In this document: one piece after another, positions 1-6,327 of the stretch | Numbering within the stretch: the stretch's first letter is position 1 | Layout: every line of letters begins with the position of its first letter | DNA from: an uncultured Treponema sp. | GTDB lineage: Bacteria > Spirochaetota > Spirochaetia > Treponematales > Treponemataceae | Assembly: GCA_937893155.1 (NCBI GenBank) | Contig: CALBGU010000236.1 | Span: forward strand, 1 to 10,162 | DNA length: 10,162 nucleotides | Reading direction: 5' to 3' | The notes under the pieces: model-generated | Told to the model about the DNA's origin: nothing | Databases searched by the model: none | Seen by the model: only the letters and a program-made list of their open reading frames with translations | Made by a program: the position numbers and the translations under genes

Positions 1-50
1 GGCGACCACCGAGATCTACACTCTTTCCCTACACGACGCTCTTCCGATCT
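1..50 (+). other. Illumina P5/TruSeq universal adapter, not genomic
   Basis: The first 50 bases match the 3' 50 bases of the Illumina universal adapter as I remember it, including the flow-cell part (GAGATCTACAC) and the read-1 primer end (ACACGACGCTCTTCCGATCT). Only the first eight bases of the usual 58-mer are missing. This is untrimmed library sequence at a contig edge and should be removed. The kinase reading frame is open immediately after it, from 51. Confidence 0.98.
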
Positions 51-1158
51 GGAGCGCATTGCAAAATATGAAGCGCAATCAGCGTTGCGATTCGTAATTA
101 AAGATACTGGAATCGGTATGGATTCTTCGTATTTGCCTAAATTGTTCGACGCATTCACGCAGGAAGATTCATCGAATACTTCGAAATACGGCGGCTCTGG
201 GCTTGGAATGGCGATTACAAAAAATATTGTGAATATGATGGGAGGCAGCATAAGCGTAGAAAGCGAAAAAGACAAAGGCTCTGTTTTTACGGTCGATGTT
301 ATGCTGAAAAACAGCGATAAGACGGCTCTTGATTCTTCTGTGCCTGAAATTAGAGCGGAAGAGCTGAATGTGCTTGTGATTGATGACGACGAAACGGCTT
401 GCAAGCACGCAAGTATTGTTTTGAACGAGCTCGGCATTTCATCGGATACTTGTTTGAGCGGAAAAGACGCGCTTGAGATGATAAAAGTGAAGCAGGCTCG
501 GCGGGAAGAGTATAATTTAATCTTCGTGGATTTGCGTATGCCTGAAACCGATGGTGTGAAAGTTACAAGGGAAATCCGAAAAATTGTGGGAAGGGAGTCG
601 GTTATCGTTATTTTAACGGCGTACAGCTGGAGCGACATTGAAGAAGATGCTCTGAGTGCAGGTGTGGATAGTTTTATGGCAAAGCCGCTTTTTGCGTCGA
701 ACGTGCTTTTTGAATTGCAGCAGACTTTGCGAAAGAGAAAGCAGCTGTTAGAGAGTGGAAAGAAAAAGGCAGAACTTTCTGGAAAGCGCATTTTGCTTGC
801 GGAAGATATGAAAGTGAATGCGGAGATTATGAAAAAACTGCTGCAGATGAAAAAGATGAGTGTGGAACACGCGGAAAACGGCAAACGTGCGCTTGAATTG
901 TTCGAGGAAAAACCTGCGCACTATTTTGACGCTATTTTGATGGATGTCCGTATGCCTGTGATGGACGGGCTTTCTGCCACGAGCGCAATTCGCGAGAGTT
1001 CTAAAGCTGACGCAAAAAGCATTCCGATTATCGCGATGACGGCAAACGCATTCGACGAAGATGTGCAGCGTTCTCTTCAAGCAGGAATGAATGCGTATTT
1101 ATCAAAGCCTGTGGAACCCGCTCATCTTTTTGACACTCTCTCTTCTCTTATCAGATAA
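51..1158 (+). CDS. Hybrid sensor histidine kinase with two receiver domains, 5' truncated
   Basis: This is the C-terminal part of a hybrid two-component kinase. The frame is open from the adapter junction, so the true start, sensor and histidine-bearing domain lie off the contig; the TTG at 85 is only the first start-like codon inside the fragment. Numbering from that codon, the ATPase domain shows the G1 box DTGIGM (7-12), the F-box region (KLFDAF) and the G2 box GGSGLGM (36-42). Receiver 1 (about 94-215) has acidic residues D100-D102, phospho-acceptor D149 in VDLRMP, T178 and K200. Receiver 2 (about 233-356) has E240/D241, phospho-acceptor D287 in MDVRMP, T319 and K341. Both receivers look intact, and the protein ends without an HPt domain, so phosphotransfer probably goes to a separate protein. 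The signal sensed cannot be told. It faces away from the fructoside operon and need not be linked to it. Confidence 0.95.
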
Positions 1159-1173
1159 GAGCCGTGATTTTTT
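1145..1173 (+). terminator. Possible weak terminator of the hybrid kinase gene
   Basis: An inverted repeat with 8-base arms (CTCTTATC / GATAAGAG, centred on 1153) overlaps the kinase stop codon, and a run of six T follows at 1168-1173. The stem must open to form a usable loop, and six bases separate it from the T run, so this is a poor intrinsic terminator at best. Confidence 0.3.
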
Positions 1174-1178
1174 GTTTT

Positions 1179-1336
1179 GGCGTGTATAAAGGAGCGTTGT
1201 TCGAGAATATCGTAGCAGAATCATTTCGCAAACAAGGATTGATGTAAAAGCAGCTAACGGAACTGCAAAATCATTGAAAACATTGCTAAAAAGCGAGCAT
1301 TATGCGGATATTTCTTGCAGAATAAAATTTATTCAC
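1179..1336 (+). pseudogene. Remnant of a DUF4143-type AAA ATPase gene, internally deleted and frameshifted
   Basis: Two adjoining pieces in different frames together resemble the C-terminal end of DUF4143-family ATPases. Piece one (1179-1244) reads GVYKGALFENIVAESF followed by RKQGLM, the typical 'G-x-KGALFEN-x-VA-E' helix of that domain, then meets a stop at 1245-1247. Piece two (1244-1336) reads VKAANGTAKSLKTLLKS, then EHYADISCRIKFIHA, the typical EVKA-NG-(T/K)-AKSL block and last strand. The roughly 30-40 residues normally between them (aromatic-rich strand and acidic nuclease-like motif) are missing, and the frame changes at the junction. The whole N-terminal ATPase part is also absent. 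Piece two runs out exactly where the minus-strand GH32 gene ends (1329). There is no usable start or ribosome-binding site. This is a degraded gene. The family assignment is from memory of the motifs. Confidence 0.72.
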
Positions 1337-1345
1337 GCGTGTGAA
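1320..1345. other. Two abutting small inverted repeats at the GH32 operon end
   Basis: GAATAAA-A-TTTATTC (1320-1334) and TTCAC-GCGT-GTGAA (1332-1345) lie over the stop codon (1329-1331) of the last gene of the minus-strand operon. The first is an A/T-only palindrome, and no T tract follows on the minus strand. They could form a 3'-end RNA structure, but a real terminator is not evident here. Confidence 0.25.
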
Positions 1346-2804
1346 GCGATACGCCTTTTAGGCTGACCGCGTTGTCTTCGGCAAAAAAGCGCACGCCATA
1401 GCCGCAAGAGCCGTACACACGCACCGTCAGAGAGGCTTCTCCTTCGATGTAGAACGTGCCGAGCGAGCCTTCTTGCACATACGAAAACGCATACTCGCGG
1501 TTTTTCTCCAGCGAAATCGGCGTTTGTGTAATCAGCAAATCCCCGCCTTCTGCAAAAAGCGAAAGCGTGTTCTCCGCAGGATTTATCGCGATGAACTTGC
1601 TTAAATCCTCGTCGGCGCAATCAAACAAAAGACCGAACCGACCGCCTTTAGAAAACGATACGCGCCCTTGTAACAAAAAACTCTCCGTTGCAGAAAAAAG
1701 TGCTTTTGTCGCGCGCTCGCTCTTTGCAAAAATCTTCGCGCTTGCGTTTTTGAAAAGCGTCGGCTGTTCCGTCGTGAACTGCGATTTCACCGCGTCAATC
1801 GGGGAAAGAAACAGGCTTCCGTCCGCTCTTTGCACAATCTTTTGCGCCACGATATTGCCAGCCCAGCCTTTCACCTCCTGCGTCAGCGTCGGCTCTTCGC
1901 TTCTCTGTCCCCAGCCCACCAAATACGTTTCGCCGTCCTTTTCCGTGTGCTTTGCCGCATAAAAGAGCTTTCCGTCCAATCGGCGCGGCGCGGAATACGC
2001 TCCGTAAGGCGTTTTGGAAACCGCATAAAAATGCGTGTCGTCCTGCGCGGAGTAGGTGAGATAATAAAAGCCGTTCAGCTCGAACGTGTCGCTGCACTCA
2101 AGATTGTACACAGCGGCAGTTTCGTCGGTGAAAATAATGCCGTCGTATGAGATATTCTCAAGATTTTTGTCCATCGAATACTTCAAAATGCGCGCCTTGC
2201 CGTCCTTGCAGGCAGTAACGGTGAGGATTATCCTGCCCGTTTTCTCGTCAAGATATGCCTGCGGGTCGCGAAAATCGCGCTTTTGCCCCAGCGAATCATC
2301 AGGCGCAATGCTCCAGCCGTCGATTTTCTCGAACGAATACAGATTATCGCTCTTTGCCGCCATAATCTTTTCGCCATATTCGCTGACGCTCGCCGCGTGT
2401 CCCGTGTAGAAAAACAGATATTCCCCGTCGATTTTCACGACCGACCCCGTGCCAATCCAGCTATCCTGCGCGAGAGTGCGGCTGGACTCCAACACGGGCT
2501 TTTCGATTTCCTGCCACGACACAAAATCCGTCGTCGTCGCAAGAAAAACCGAGTGATTGTATGAATCGCCGCCGTCCTTTAAGTAATACACATAAAACAC
2601 GCCGTCTTCGTAAAAAGGCATACAATCGCCCACATACGCCCTTTTTGAGCCAATAGCGCGCGGCAAAAAGAACGTTTTGTATGCAAAATCCTCTTCGTCT
2701 TTTACTTCGCCCTGCAAGTGAAGACTCTCATTTTTGTCTTTTGCGCTGCAGCCCAAAAACAGCATTGCGCTCACCATCACAATCGATTTACAAAGAAAAT
2801 TCAT
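1329..2804 (-). CDS. Secreted lipoprotein glycoside hydrolase, GH32 family (fructosidase-like)
   Basis: This 491-residue protein starts with a lipoprotein signal peptide: basic start, hydrophobic stretch, and lipobox-like F-L-G-C with C19 as the predicted lipidated residue. Phe at -3 is unusual. The five-bladed propeller motifs of GH32 are all present: nucleophile D60 in YVGDCMPF (divergent from the usual NDPNG), stabiliser D180 in DFRDP, and acid/base E236 in LECSD. About residues 350-491 form a C-terminal beta-sandwich-like region. It should act outside the cytoplasm on fructan or fructosyl-oligosaccharide ends. The divergent nucleophile motif means the exact bond is uncertain, and a fructosyltransferase or a GH43-like role is possible. 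Its ATG overlaps the stop of the upstream GH32 gene as ATGA, with no strong Shine-Dalgarno of its own, so translation is probably coupled. Confidence 0.85.
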   Translation of the reverse strand: MNFLCKSIVMVSAMLFLGCSAKDKNESLHLQGEVKDEEDFAYKTFFLPRAIGSKRAYVGDCMPFYEDGVFYVYYLKDGGDSYNHSVFLATTTDFVSWQEIEKPVLESSRTLAQDSWIGTGSVVKIDGEYLFFYTGHAASVSEYGEKIMAAKSDNLYSFEKIDGWSIAPDDSLGQKRDFRDPQAYLDEKTGRIILTVTACKDGKARILKYSMDKNLENISYDGIIFTDETAAVYNLECSDTFELNGFYYLTYSAQDDTHFYAVSKTPYGAYSAPRRLDGKLFYAAKHTEKDGETYLVGWGQRSEEPTLTQEVKGWAGNIVAQKIVQRADGSLFLSPIDAVKSQFTTEQPTLFKNASAKIFAKSERATKALFSATESFLLQGRVSFSKGGRFGLLFDCADEDLSKFIAINPAENTLSLFAEGGDLLITQTPISLEKNREYAFSYVQEGSLGTFYIEGEASLTVRVYGSCGYGVRFFAEDNAVSLKGVSLHTRE

Positions 2805-4273
2805 AGAGATAACTCGTATTTGTTCACGGAGAATGACACAGAACCGAGCGCCTTGAACAAAATGCCGTCGGCTTCAAGCGCGGTCGGGAGCGCGGCAGAC
2901 ATCGCCTGCTTTCCGCCGTCGATAAAGACTTCTATGCTGAAGCGGTCAAGAACGATGCGCACATCAAGGCTTTTTCCTTTGTTCTTCAAAATGCACTCTT
3001 GGCTATGGATAATCGCGCGGCACGAGCCGCATCTTCTGCGGTCAAGGGTGAGCGTATATTCTTTTGCGCGGAAGATAATGCGCGTTGCGTGGGTGTCGTC
3101 TTTGGCAACGTCCACTTCAAAAACATCGTCCGCCTCAATGTGAAGCTCCATATCCAGCACTCTGCCCTTTACGCCGCCGAGCGTCTTTTCTTCATTCACG
3201 AGCGCGACATTCTCATACGAAATCTTGTTCGCTCTCGCATCGTCAAGCTCTTTTATCGGCTTTTGGCACAATCTGCCGTCTTGAATGAAAATCTCGCGCG
3301 GAGTTGCCATTTGGCACGCCCATTTCTCGCTTGTGTTTATGGCGCAGCCGTCCCAGTTTTCAAGCCAGCCAATCATTATTCTTCTGCCGTCCGAAGTCAA
3401 CACCGTTTGCGGCGCGTAAAAATCAATGCCAGAATCGAGCGTCTGAATATGCTTTTCGCTAAACGTGCCGCGCTCCTCGTCGAGAGAGCCAATCAGACAC
3501 AGCGTGCCGTTTCCGTCGTGGAACTCCGCGCCGTCGTCTTTCATATCCTGCGGACTGGTCAAAAGCACATACGAGCCGTCAAGTTCAAAGAAATCGGGAC
3601 ATTCCCACATCTTGCCGTAGCGGTTTTGGTTTTGCGCGAGAGTGCTCTTGAAACGCCACGAATAGCCGTCATCGCTTGCAAAAAGCAGTATCTGTCCGCT
3701 TTTGTCTTCAGCGCGGCTGGCAATCACCGCCAAAAATGAGCCGTCCTTTGCCTTGAAAATGCGCGGGTCGCGGAAATCGTTTCGGCTTGCGCCTGCAGGA
3801 AGCATTTTCTCGTCGATAACAGGGTTCTGCGCATATTTTTCGTAGCTCACGCCGTCGCCCGTAGCAATGCATTGCACTTGCACATCTTTTGTCGTGCCGT
3901 CCGCCTGCTTTTCCTGCCTCACGCCCGTGTACATCAAAAGCTGCTTGCCGCCATCTGTTTCGATTGCGCTTCCCGAAAATACGCCGAATCGGTCGTACCA
4001 CGCGTCAGGAGCGAGCGCACAGGGAAGATAGTGCCAATGCAGCAAATCCTTGCTCGCCGCGTGTCCCCAGTGCATTTTGTCCCAGTGCGTGCTGTACGGA
4101 TTGTACTGATAGAATAAATGATACTCGCCCTTGTAAAACGAAAAACCGTTCGGGTCGTTCAGCCAGCCGCTCCGCGCGGTCAAATGGAATACAGGACGCT
4201 CCTCCTCTTTTATCTTCTTTTCTGCCTCTGCTTCATAGGCAATCGCTTTTTCCAAAATATCGCTTACTTGCAT
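2801..4273 (-). CDS. Cytoplasmic GH32 beta-fructosidase / sucrose(-6-phosphate) hydrolase
   Basis: A 490-residue enzyme with no signal peptide, of the usual length for bacterial intracellular GH32 enzymes. It has the complete canonical catalytic set: nucleophile D40 in WLNDPNG, the QYNP motif (56-59), stabiliser D169 in FRDP, and acid/base E224 in WECPD. The C-terminal part (about 330-490) is the GH32 beta-sandwich, including a segment with IEVFIDGG, typical of the family. It should hydrolyse beta-fructosides (sucrose, sucrose phosphate or short fructo-oligosaccharides) after import. No PTS gene or fructokinase lies nearby, so unphosphorylated oligosaccharide from the ABC transporter is the likelier substrate. 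The start ATG at 4273 follows AGGGGAG at good spacing. The gene lies about 90 bases after the binding-protein gene, across two hairpins, and overlaps the next GH32 gene by four bases. Confidence 0.95.
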   Translation of the reverse strand: MQVSDILEKAIAYEAEAEKKIKEEERPVFHLTARSGWLNDPNGFSFYKGEYHLFYQYNPYSTHWDKMHWGHAASKDLLHWHYLPCALAPDAWYDRFGVFSGSAIETDGGKQLLMYTGVRQEKQADGTTKDVQVQCIATGDGVSYEKYAQNPVIDEKMLPAGASRNDFRDPRIFKAKDGSFLAVIASRAEDKSGQILLFASDDGYSWRFKSTLAQNQNRYGKMWECPDFFELDGSYVLLTSPQDMKDDGAEFHDGNGTLCLIGSLDEERGTFSEKHIQTLDSGIDFYAPQTVLTSDGRRIMIGWLENWDGCAINTSEKWACQMATPREIFIQDGRLCQKPIKELDDARANKISYENVALVNEEKTLGGVKGRVLDMELHIEADDVFEVDVAKDDTHATRIIFRAKEYTLTLDRRRCGSCRAIIHSQECILKNKGKSLDVRIVLDRFSIEVFIDGGKQAMSAALPTALEADGILFKALGSVSFSVNKYELSL

Positions 4274-4290
4274 ATTTTCTCCCCTAATTA

Positions 4291-4334
4291 CCTCACCCCC
4301 TCCCCCTCTCCTAGCAGGCGAGGGGAGATAGAGG
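4291..4334. repeat. C-rich imperfect palindrome, likely dispersed extragenic element
   Basis: A near-palindrome begins with CCTCACCCCCTCCCC and ends with GGGGAGATAGAGG. The core stem pairs CCCCTCTCCT (4303-4312) with AGGCGAGGGG (4316-4325), 9 of 10 bases, around a 3-base loop (AGC). Its base composition is unlike the flanking genes. Similar C-rich palindromes are scattered between genes in many bacterial genomes, so I read it as a repetitive element. Between the binding-protein and GH32 genes it may also act on mRNA stability. Confidence 0.6.
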
Positions 4335-4340
4335 CTGTGC

Positions 4341-4365
4341 TTTTGAGAAACACGCCTCGCGTGTT
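4341..4365 (-). terminator. Hairpin at the stop codon of the binding-protein gene, possible attenuator
   Basis: On the minus strand AACACGC-GAG-GCGTGTT (4349-4365) forms a perfect 7-bp stem with a 3-base loop, overlapping the TAA stop codon. It is followed by TTTCTC-like sequence rather than a full T run. Partial termination or protection of the upstream mRNA would let the binding protein be made in excess over the GH32 enzymes. Confidence 0.45.
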
Positions 4366-6037
4366 AGTTGCCGAGCGATACGAAGTATGCATCAAGATAC
4401 TTCTGATAAATCGCAAGCTCTGCGCCCAACTTGTACGAATCGAGCTTCTTCAAGAACGCGTCCCAATCAGCATCGCTAAAGCCGTTCATCACCCATTCTG
4501 ACTTTGCCGCGTTAATCGTCTTTGTGATATCCGCCTGCAAGTTAGAAAGCTGCTCTGTGTCTTCCCTCGTCATAAACACGTTCGGATACACATACTTTTC
4601 GTGAATGTCGGGCGTGTAGAACTCCTTAATCCAATCAAGACGATACTGCGCATCATCTGGGCACGTTACATACACGCCGTAGTATTTGTCGAGAATCGCC
4701 AACGGACCGTTTACGCTCTCCGCCTCGCGCACCTCAACAGGTGAAGCGTCGCCCAATGGAGCGTGCTTGAGCATATCATAGCCAGCCTCGTTCTTGCCGA
4801 GCACGAAGATGTCGAATCCGTCGTTCTCGCCGTAAGTACCCCAGTTGTTCTGCGGAGACTGAAACGGGTCATACATCTGGTCAATCCACGCACACACAAG
4901 AGCGGGGTTCTTTGCAACCGCCGTAACCACACAGCGACCGCGGTCAAATCCGCTCGTGAATGAACCGTTCTGCGCCGTCAGGTTCTTTGTGTCTGCCTGC
5001 AGCACAGGAAGCGGCACGAAGTCGGCAAGGTTTGCGATGTTCGCAACGTCCCAGCTGAAGCACACGCCATAGCGTCCCGATTTTCCCTTTGACACATACG
5101 TTGACCATTCCTGCGTGAAAGACTCTGGGTCAATCAAGCCCTGCTCATACAAACCGTGAAGCCACGCTGTTCCCTTCTTAAATCCTTCCTGCGTCGCGCT
5201 GCAAATCACCTTCTTGTCGTCTGTTACCGCAATGTGCCGCCCTTTGTCCGCATCTCCATAGCCCTCGCCGAAGCCGTTGATAAGCACATACGGGTCTTGT
5301 CCGCCGTCGTTCATAATGCAGGACATCGGGATAATAGAGCCGTCAATGCCGAACTCCTTCTGCAGCGCCGCCTCGTTGTCGCGGAATGCGATAAGCGTGC
5401 GCTCAAACTCCGCTGTTGTTGACGGAATCGGAAGTCCGAGGAAATCGAGCCATTTCTTATTGATAAAGCTCATATTGTCGATAACCTGAATCGCCTCTTT
5501 TCCCTGTCCGAGCTGCTCAATCCACGGGAACGCCCAAATATGCCCGTTAGAGTCGGTACACATCGCGCGATACTCAGGATAATTCTCGAAAACTGTCTTG
5601 AGGTTCGGCATATATTTGTCAATGTAATCCTCAAGCGCAATGATAATGCCCTGGTCAGCATACTTCAAAAGCGCGCTGTCGTTAAAACTGGCGTTGAAAA
5701 CGAAGTCGGCAAGCGTCTTCGGGTTCGCCATCGCGAGCGTGATTTTGTCGCCCCACTGGTCAGCCTGCATTGCCGTCCACTTGACTTCCACGTTCGTCTT
5801 TTCCTGCAATCGCTTGAAAATCGTGCGATTGTTCGGGTTCGATTCCGTGTTTGCAGGATAACTCGTCAAGCCCGTAATTGTCGCCTTTTCGGCAAGCGGA
5901 AACACGAGAGACGCGATGTCCACTTCCTGCACCTTGCCGCTGTTGAGCGCAACTTTGTCCTTGCCGCCGCAACTCGATAACACAACTGCACTCCCCATAA
6001 GAAGCGCAAGAGCAACAGATTTAGCAAATCTTTTCAT
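4364..6037 (-). CDS. Lipoprotein solute-binding protein of a sugar ABC transporter (LipO/YtcQ type)
   Basis: A 557-residue extracytoplasmic lipoprotein. I place the start at ATG 6037 (MKRFAKS), preceded by GTGGGGG at about 7 bases; an in-frame start twelve codons upstream would run through a hairpin and spoil the signal peptide. Signal peptide residues 1-22 end in the lipobox L-S-S-C with lipidated C23. The length and the large two-lobed family-1 style sequence (many aromatic residues, a segment around WGTYGENDGF, and a C-terminal ...QADITKTINAAKSEWVMNG block) fit the long LipO/LplA/YtcQ group that partners LplB and YtcP permeases. It should bind an oligosaccharide and deliver it to the permeases. 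The GH32 neighbours suggest a fructoside. It lies downstream of its permeases, separated by a repeat-filled gap, whereas the binding protein is more often first. Confidence 0.88.
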   Translation of the reverse strand: MKRFAKSVALALLMGSAVVLSSCGGKDKVALNSGKVQEVDIASLVFPLAEKATITGLTSYPANTESNPNNRTIFKRLQEKTNVEVKWTAMQADQWGDKITLAMANPKTLADFVFNASFNDSALLKYADQGIIIALEDYIDKYMPNLKTVFENYPEYRAMCTDSNGHIWAFPWIEQLGQGKEAIQVIDNMSFINKKWLDFLGLPIPSTTAEFERTLIAFRDNEAALQKEFGIDGSIIPMSCIMNDGGQDPYVLINGFGEGYGDADKGRHIAVTDDKKVICSATQEGFKKGTAWLHGLYEQGLIDPESFTQEWSTYVSKGKSGRYGVCFSWDVANIANLADFVPLPVLQADTKNLTAQNGSFTSGFDRGRCVVTAVAKNPALVCAWIDQMYDPFQSPQNNWGTYGENDGFDIFVLGKNEAGYDMLKHAPLGDASPVEVREAESVNGPLAILDKYYGVYVTCPDDAQYRLDWIKEFYTPDIHEKYVYPNVFMTREDTEQLSNLQADITKTINAAKSEWVMNGFSDADWDAFLKKLDSYKLGAELAIYQKYLDAYFVSLGN

Positions 6038-6066
6038 TATATAACCCCCACACACGCATAGCGTGT
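6038..6066 (-). promoter_or_regulatory. Ribosome-binding site and upstream hairpin of the binding-protein gene
   Basis: On the minus strand the order is: hairpin ACACGC-TAT-GCGTGT (6052-6066), then GTGGGGG as a G-rich Shine-Dalgarno, then TTATATA and ATG at 6037. The stem ends next to the Shine-Dalgarno, so folding could expose or limit it, or set the 5' end of a processed mRNA. The site also decides the start codon in favour of 6037. Confidence 0.45.
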
Positions 6067-6089
6067 TTTTCACAAAATTATGTAATCAC

Positions 6090-6250
6090 CTCGATACTCG
6101 TCGAGCAATTCCCACGATACCCGTCGAGCAACTTCCACGATACCCGTCGAGCAACTTCCACGATACCCGTCGAGCAACTTCCACGACGGTCGTCGAGCAA
6201 TTCCCACGATACCCGTCGAGCAGTCTTCACGATACCCGTCGAGCAACTTT
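6090..6250. repeat. Seven tandem copies of a 23-bp repeat
   Basis: The core GTCGAGCAA (GTCGAGCAG once) recurs at 6100, 6123, 6146, 6169, 6192, 6215 and 6238, exactly 23 bases apart each time. Each unit reads roughly CACGATACCC-GTCGAGCAA-CTTC. Copies 2-4 are nearly identical, copy 1 and copy 6 are diverged, and copy 5 (around 6183-6200) has CGACGGTCG in place of the ATACCC part. The units are contiguous with no spacers, so this is not a CRISPR array. As 23 is not a multiple of three and no reading frame looks conserved, it is probably non-coding. It lies wholly between the YtcP-type permease gene and the binding-protein gene. Confidence 0.92.
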
Positions 6251-6254
6251 CACT

Positions 6255-6277
6255 CGGTAGATTTGGTAGATTCGGTA
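6255..6277. repeat. Short 9-base tandem repeat
   Basis: CGGTAGATT (6255-6263) is followed directly by TGGTAGATT (6264-6272) and a partial third copy CGGTA. It lies between the 23-bp repeat array and the 20-bp palindrome, as part of the same repeat-rich block. Confidence 0.6.
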
Positions 6278-6278
6278 A

Positions 6279-6298
6279 CAAGGGGCTTAAGCCCCTTG
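6279..6298. repeat. Perfect 20-bp palindrome
   Basis: CAAGGGGCTT is followed immediately by its reverse complement AAGCCCCTTG. No T tract follows on either strand, so it is not a standard intrinsic terminator. In RNA the ten-base arms would form a strong stem with the central TTAA opened as loop. It may be a dispersed repeat or an mRNA-processing or stabilising structure between the permease and binding-protein genes. Confidence 0.85.
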
Positions 6299-6309
6299 CT
6301 ATGCCCTAC

Positions 6310-6326
6310 AAAACAGGCTGTGCCTG
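6310..6326 (-). terminator. Weak intrinsic terminator or attenuator after the permease genes
   Basis: On the minus strand CAGGC-ACA-GCCTG directly follows the permease stop codon and is followed by TTTTGT. The stem is five base pairs, six with a G-T pair. The short stem and four-T tract suggest partial rather than full termination, which leaves some read-through into the binding-protein gene. Confidence 0.5.
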
Positions 6327-6327
6327 C

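Noticed and set aside
1456..1962. 168-codon open frame on the plus strand antisense to the GH32 lipoprotein gene
   Set aside because: The opposite frame encodes a protein with clear GH32 motifs. The antisense product has no recognisable domain, and long antisense frames are common here because of codon bias.
2999..3739. 246-codon plus-strand open frame antisense to the cytoplasmic GH32 gene
   Set aside because: It is a shadow of a gene with intact catalytic motifs. Its product is Arg/Ala/Val-rich without domains and has no ribosome-binding site.
6052..6070. Plus-strand terminator ACACGC-ATA-GCGTGT followed by five T
   Set aside because: It has terminator shape on the plus strand, but no plus-strand gene ends here. 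Its position at the minus-strand ribosome-binding site makes a 5'-leader hairpin more likely.
6083..6108. Internal promoter for the binding-protein gene (TTGCTC / CATAAT)
   Set aside because: The -35 match is only three of six and the spacer is 20 bases. An internal start is plausible but not supported by this sequence alone.
6090..6250. CRISPR array
   Set aside because: The 23-bp units follow each other directly with no unique spacers, and no cas genes are present.
6063..6281. Short open frames on both strands across the 23-bp repeats
   Set aside because: They are open only because the repeat unit lacks stops. The 23-base period shifts frame at each unit, and there is no ribosome-binding site or conserved frame.
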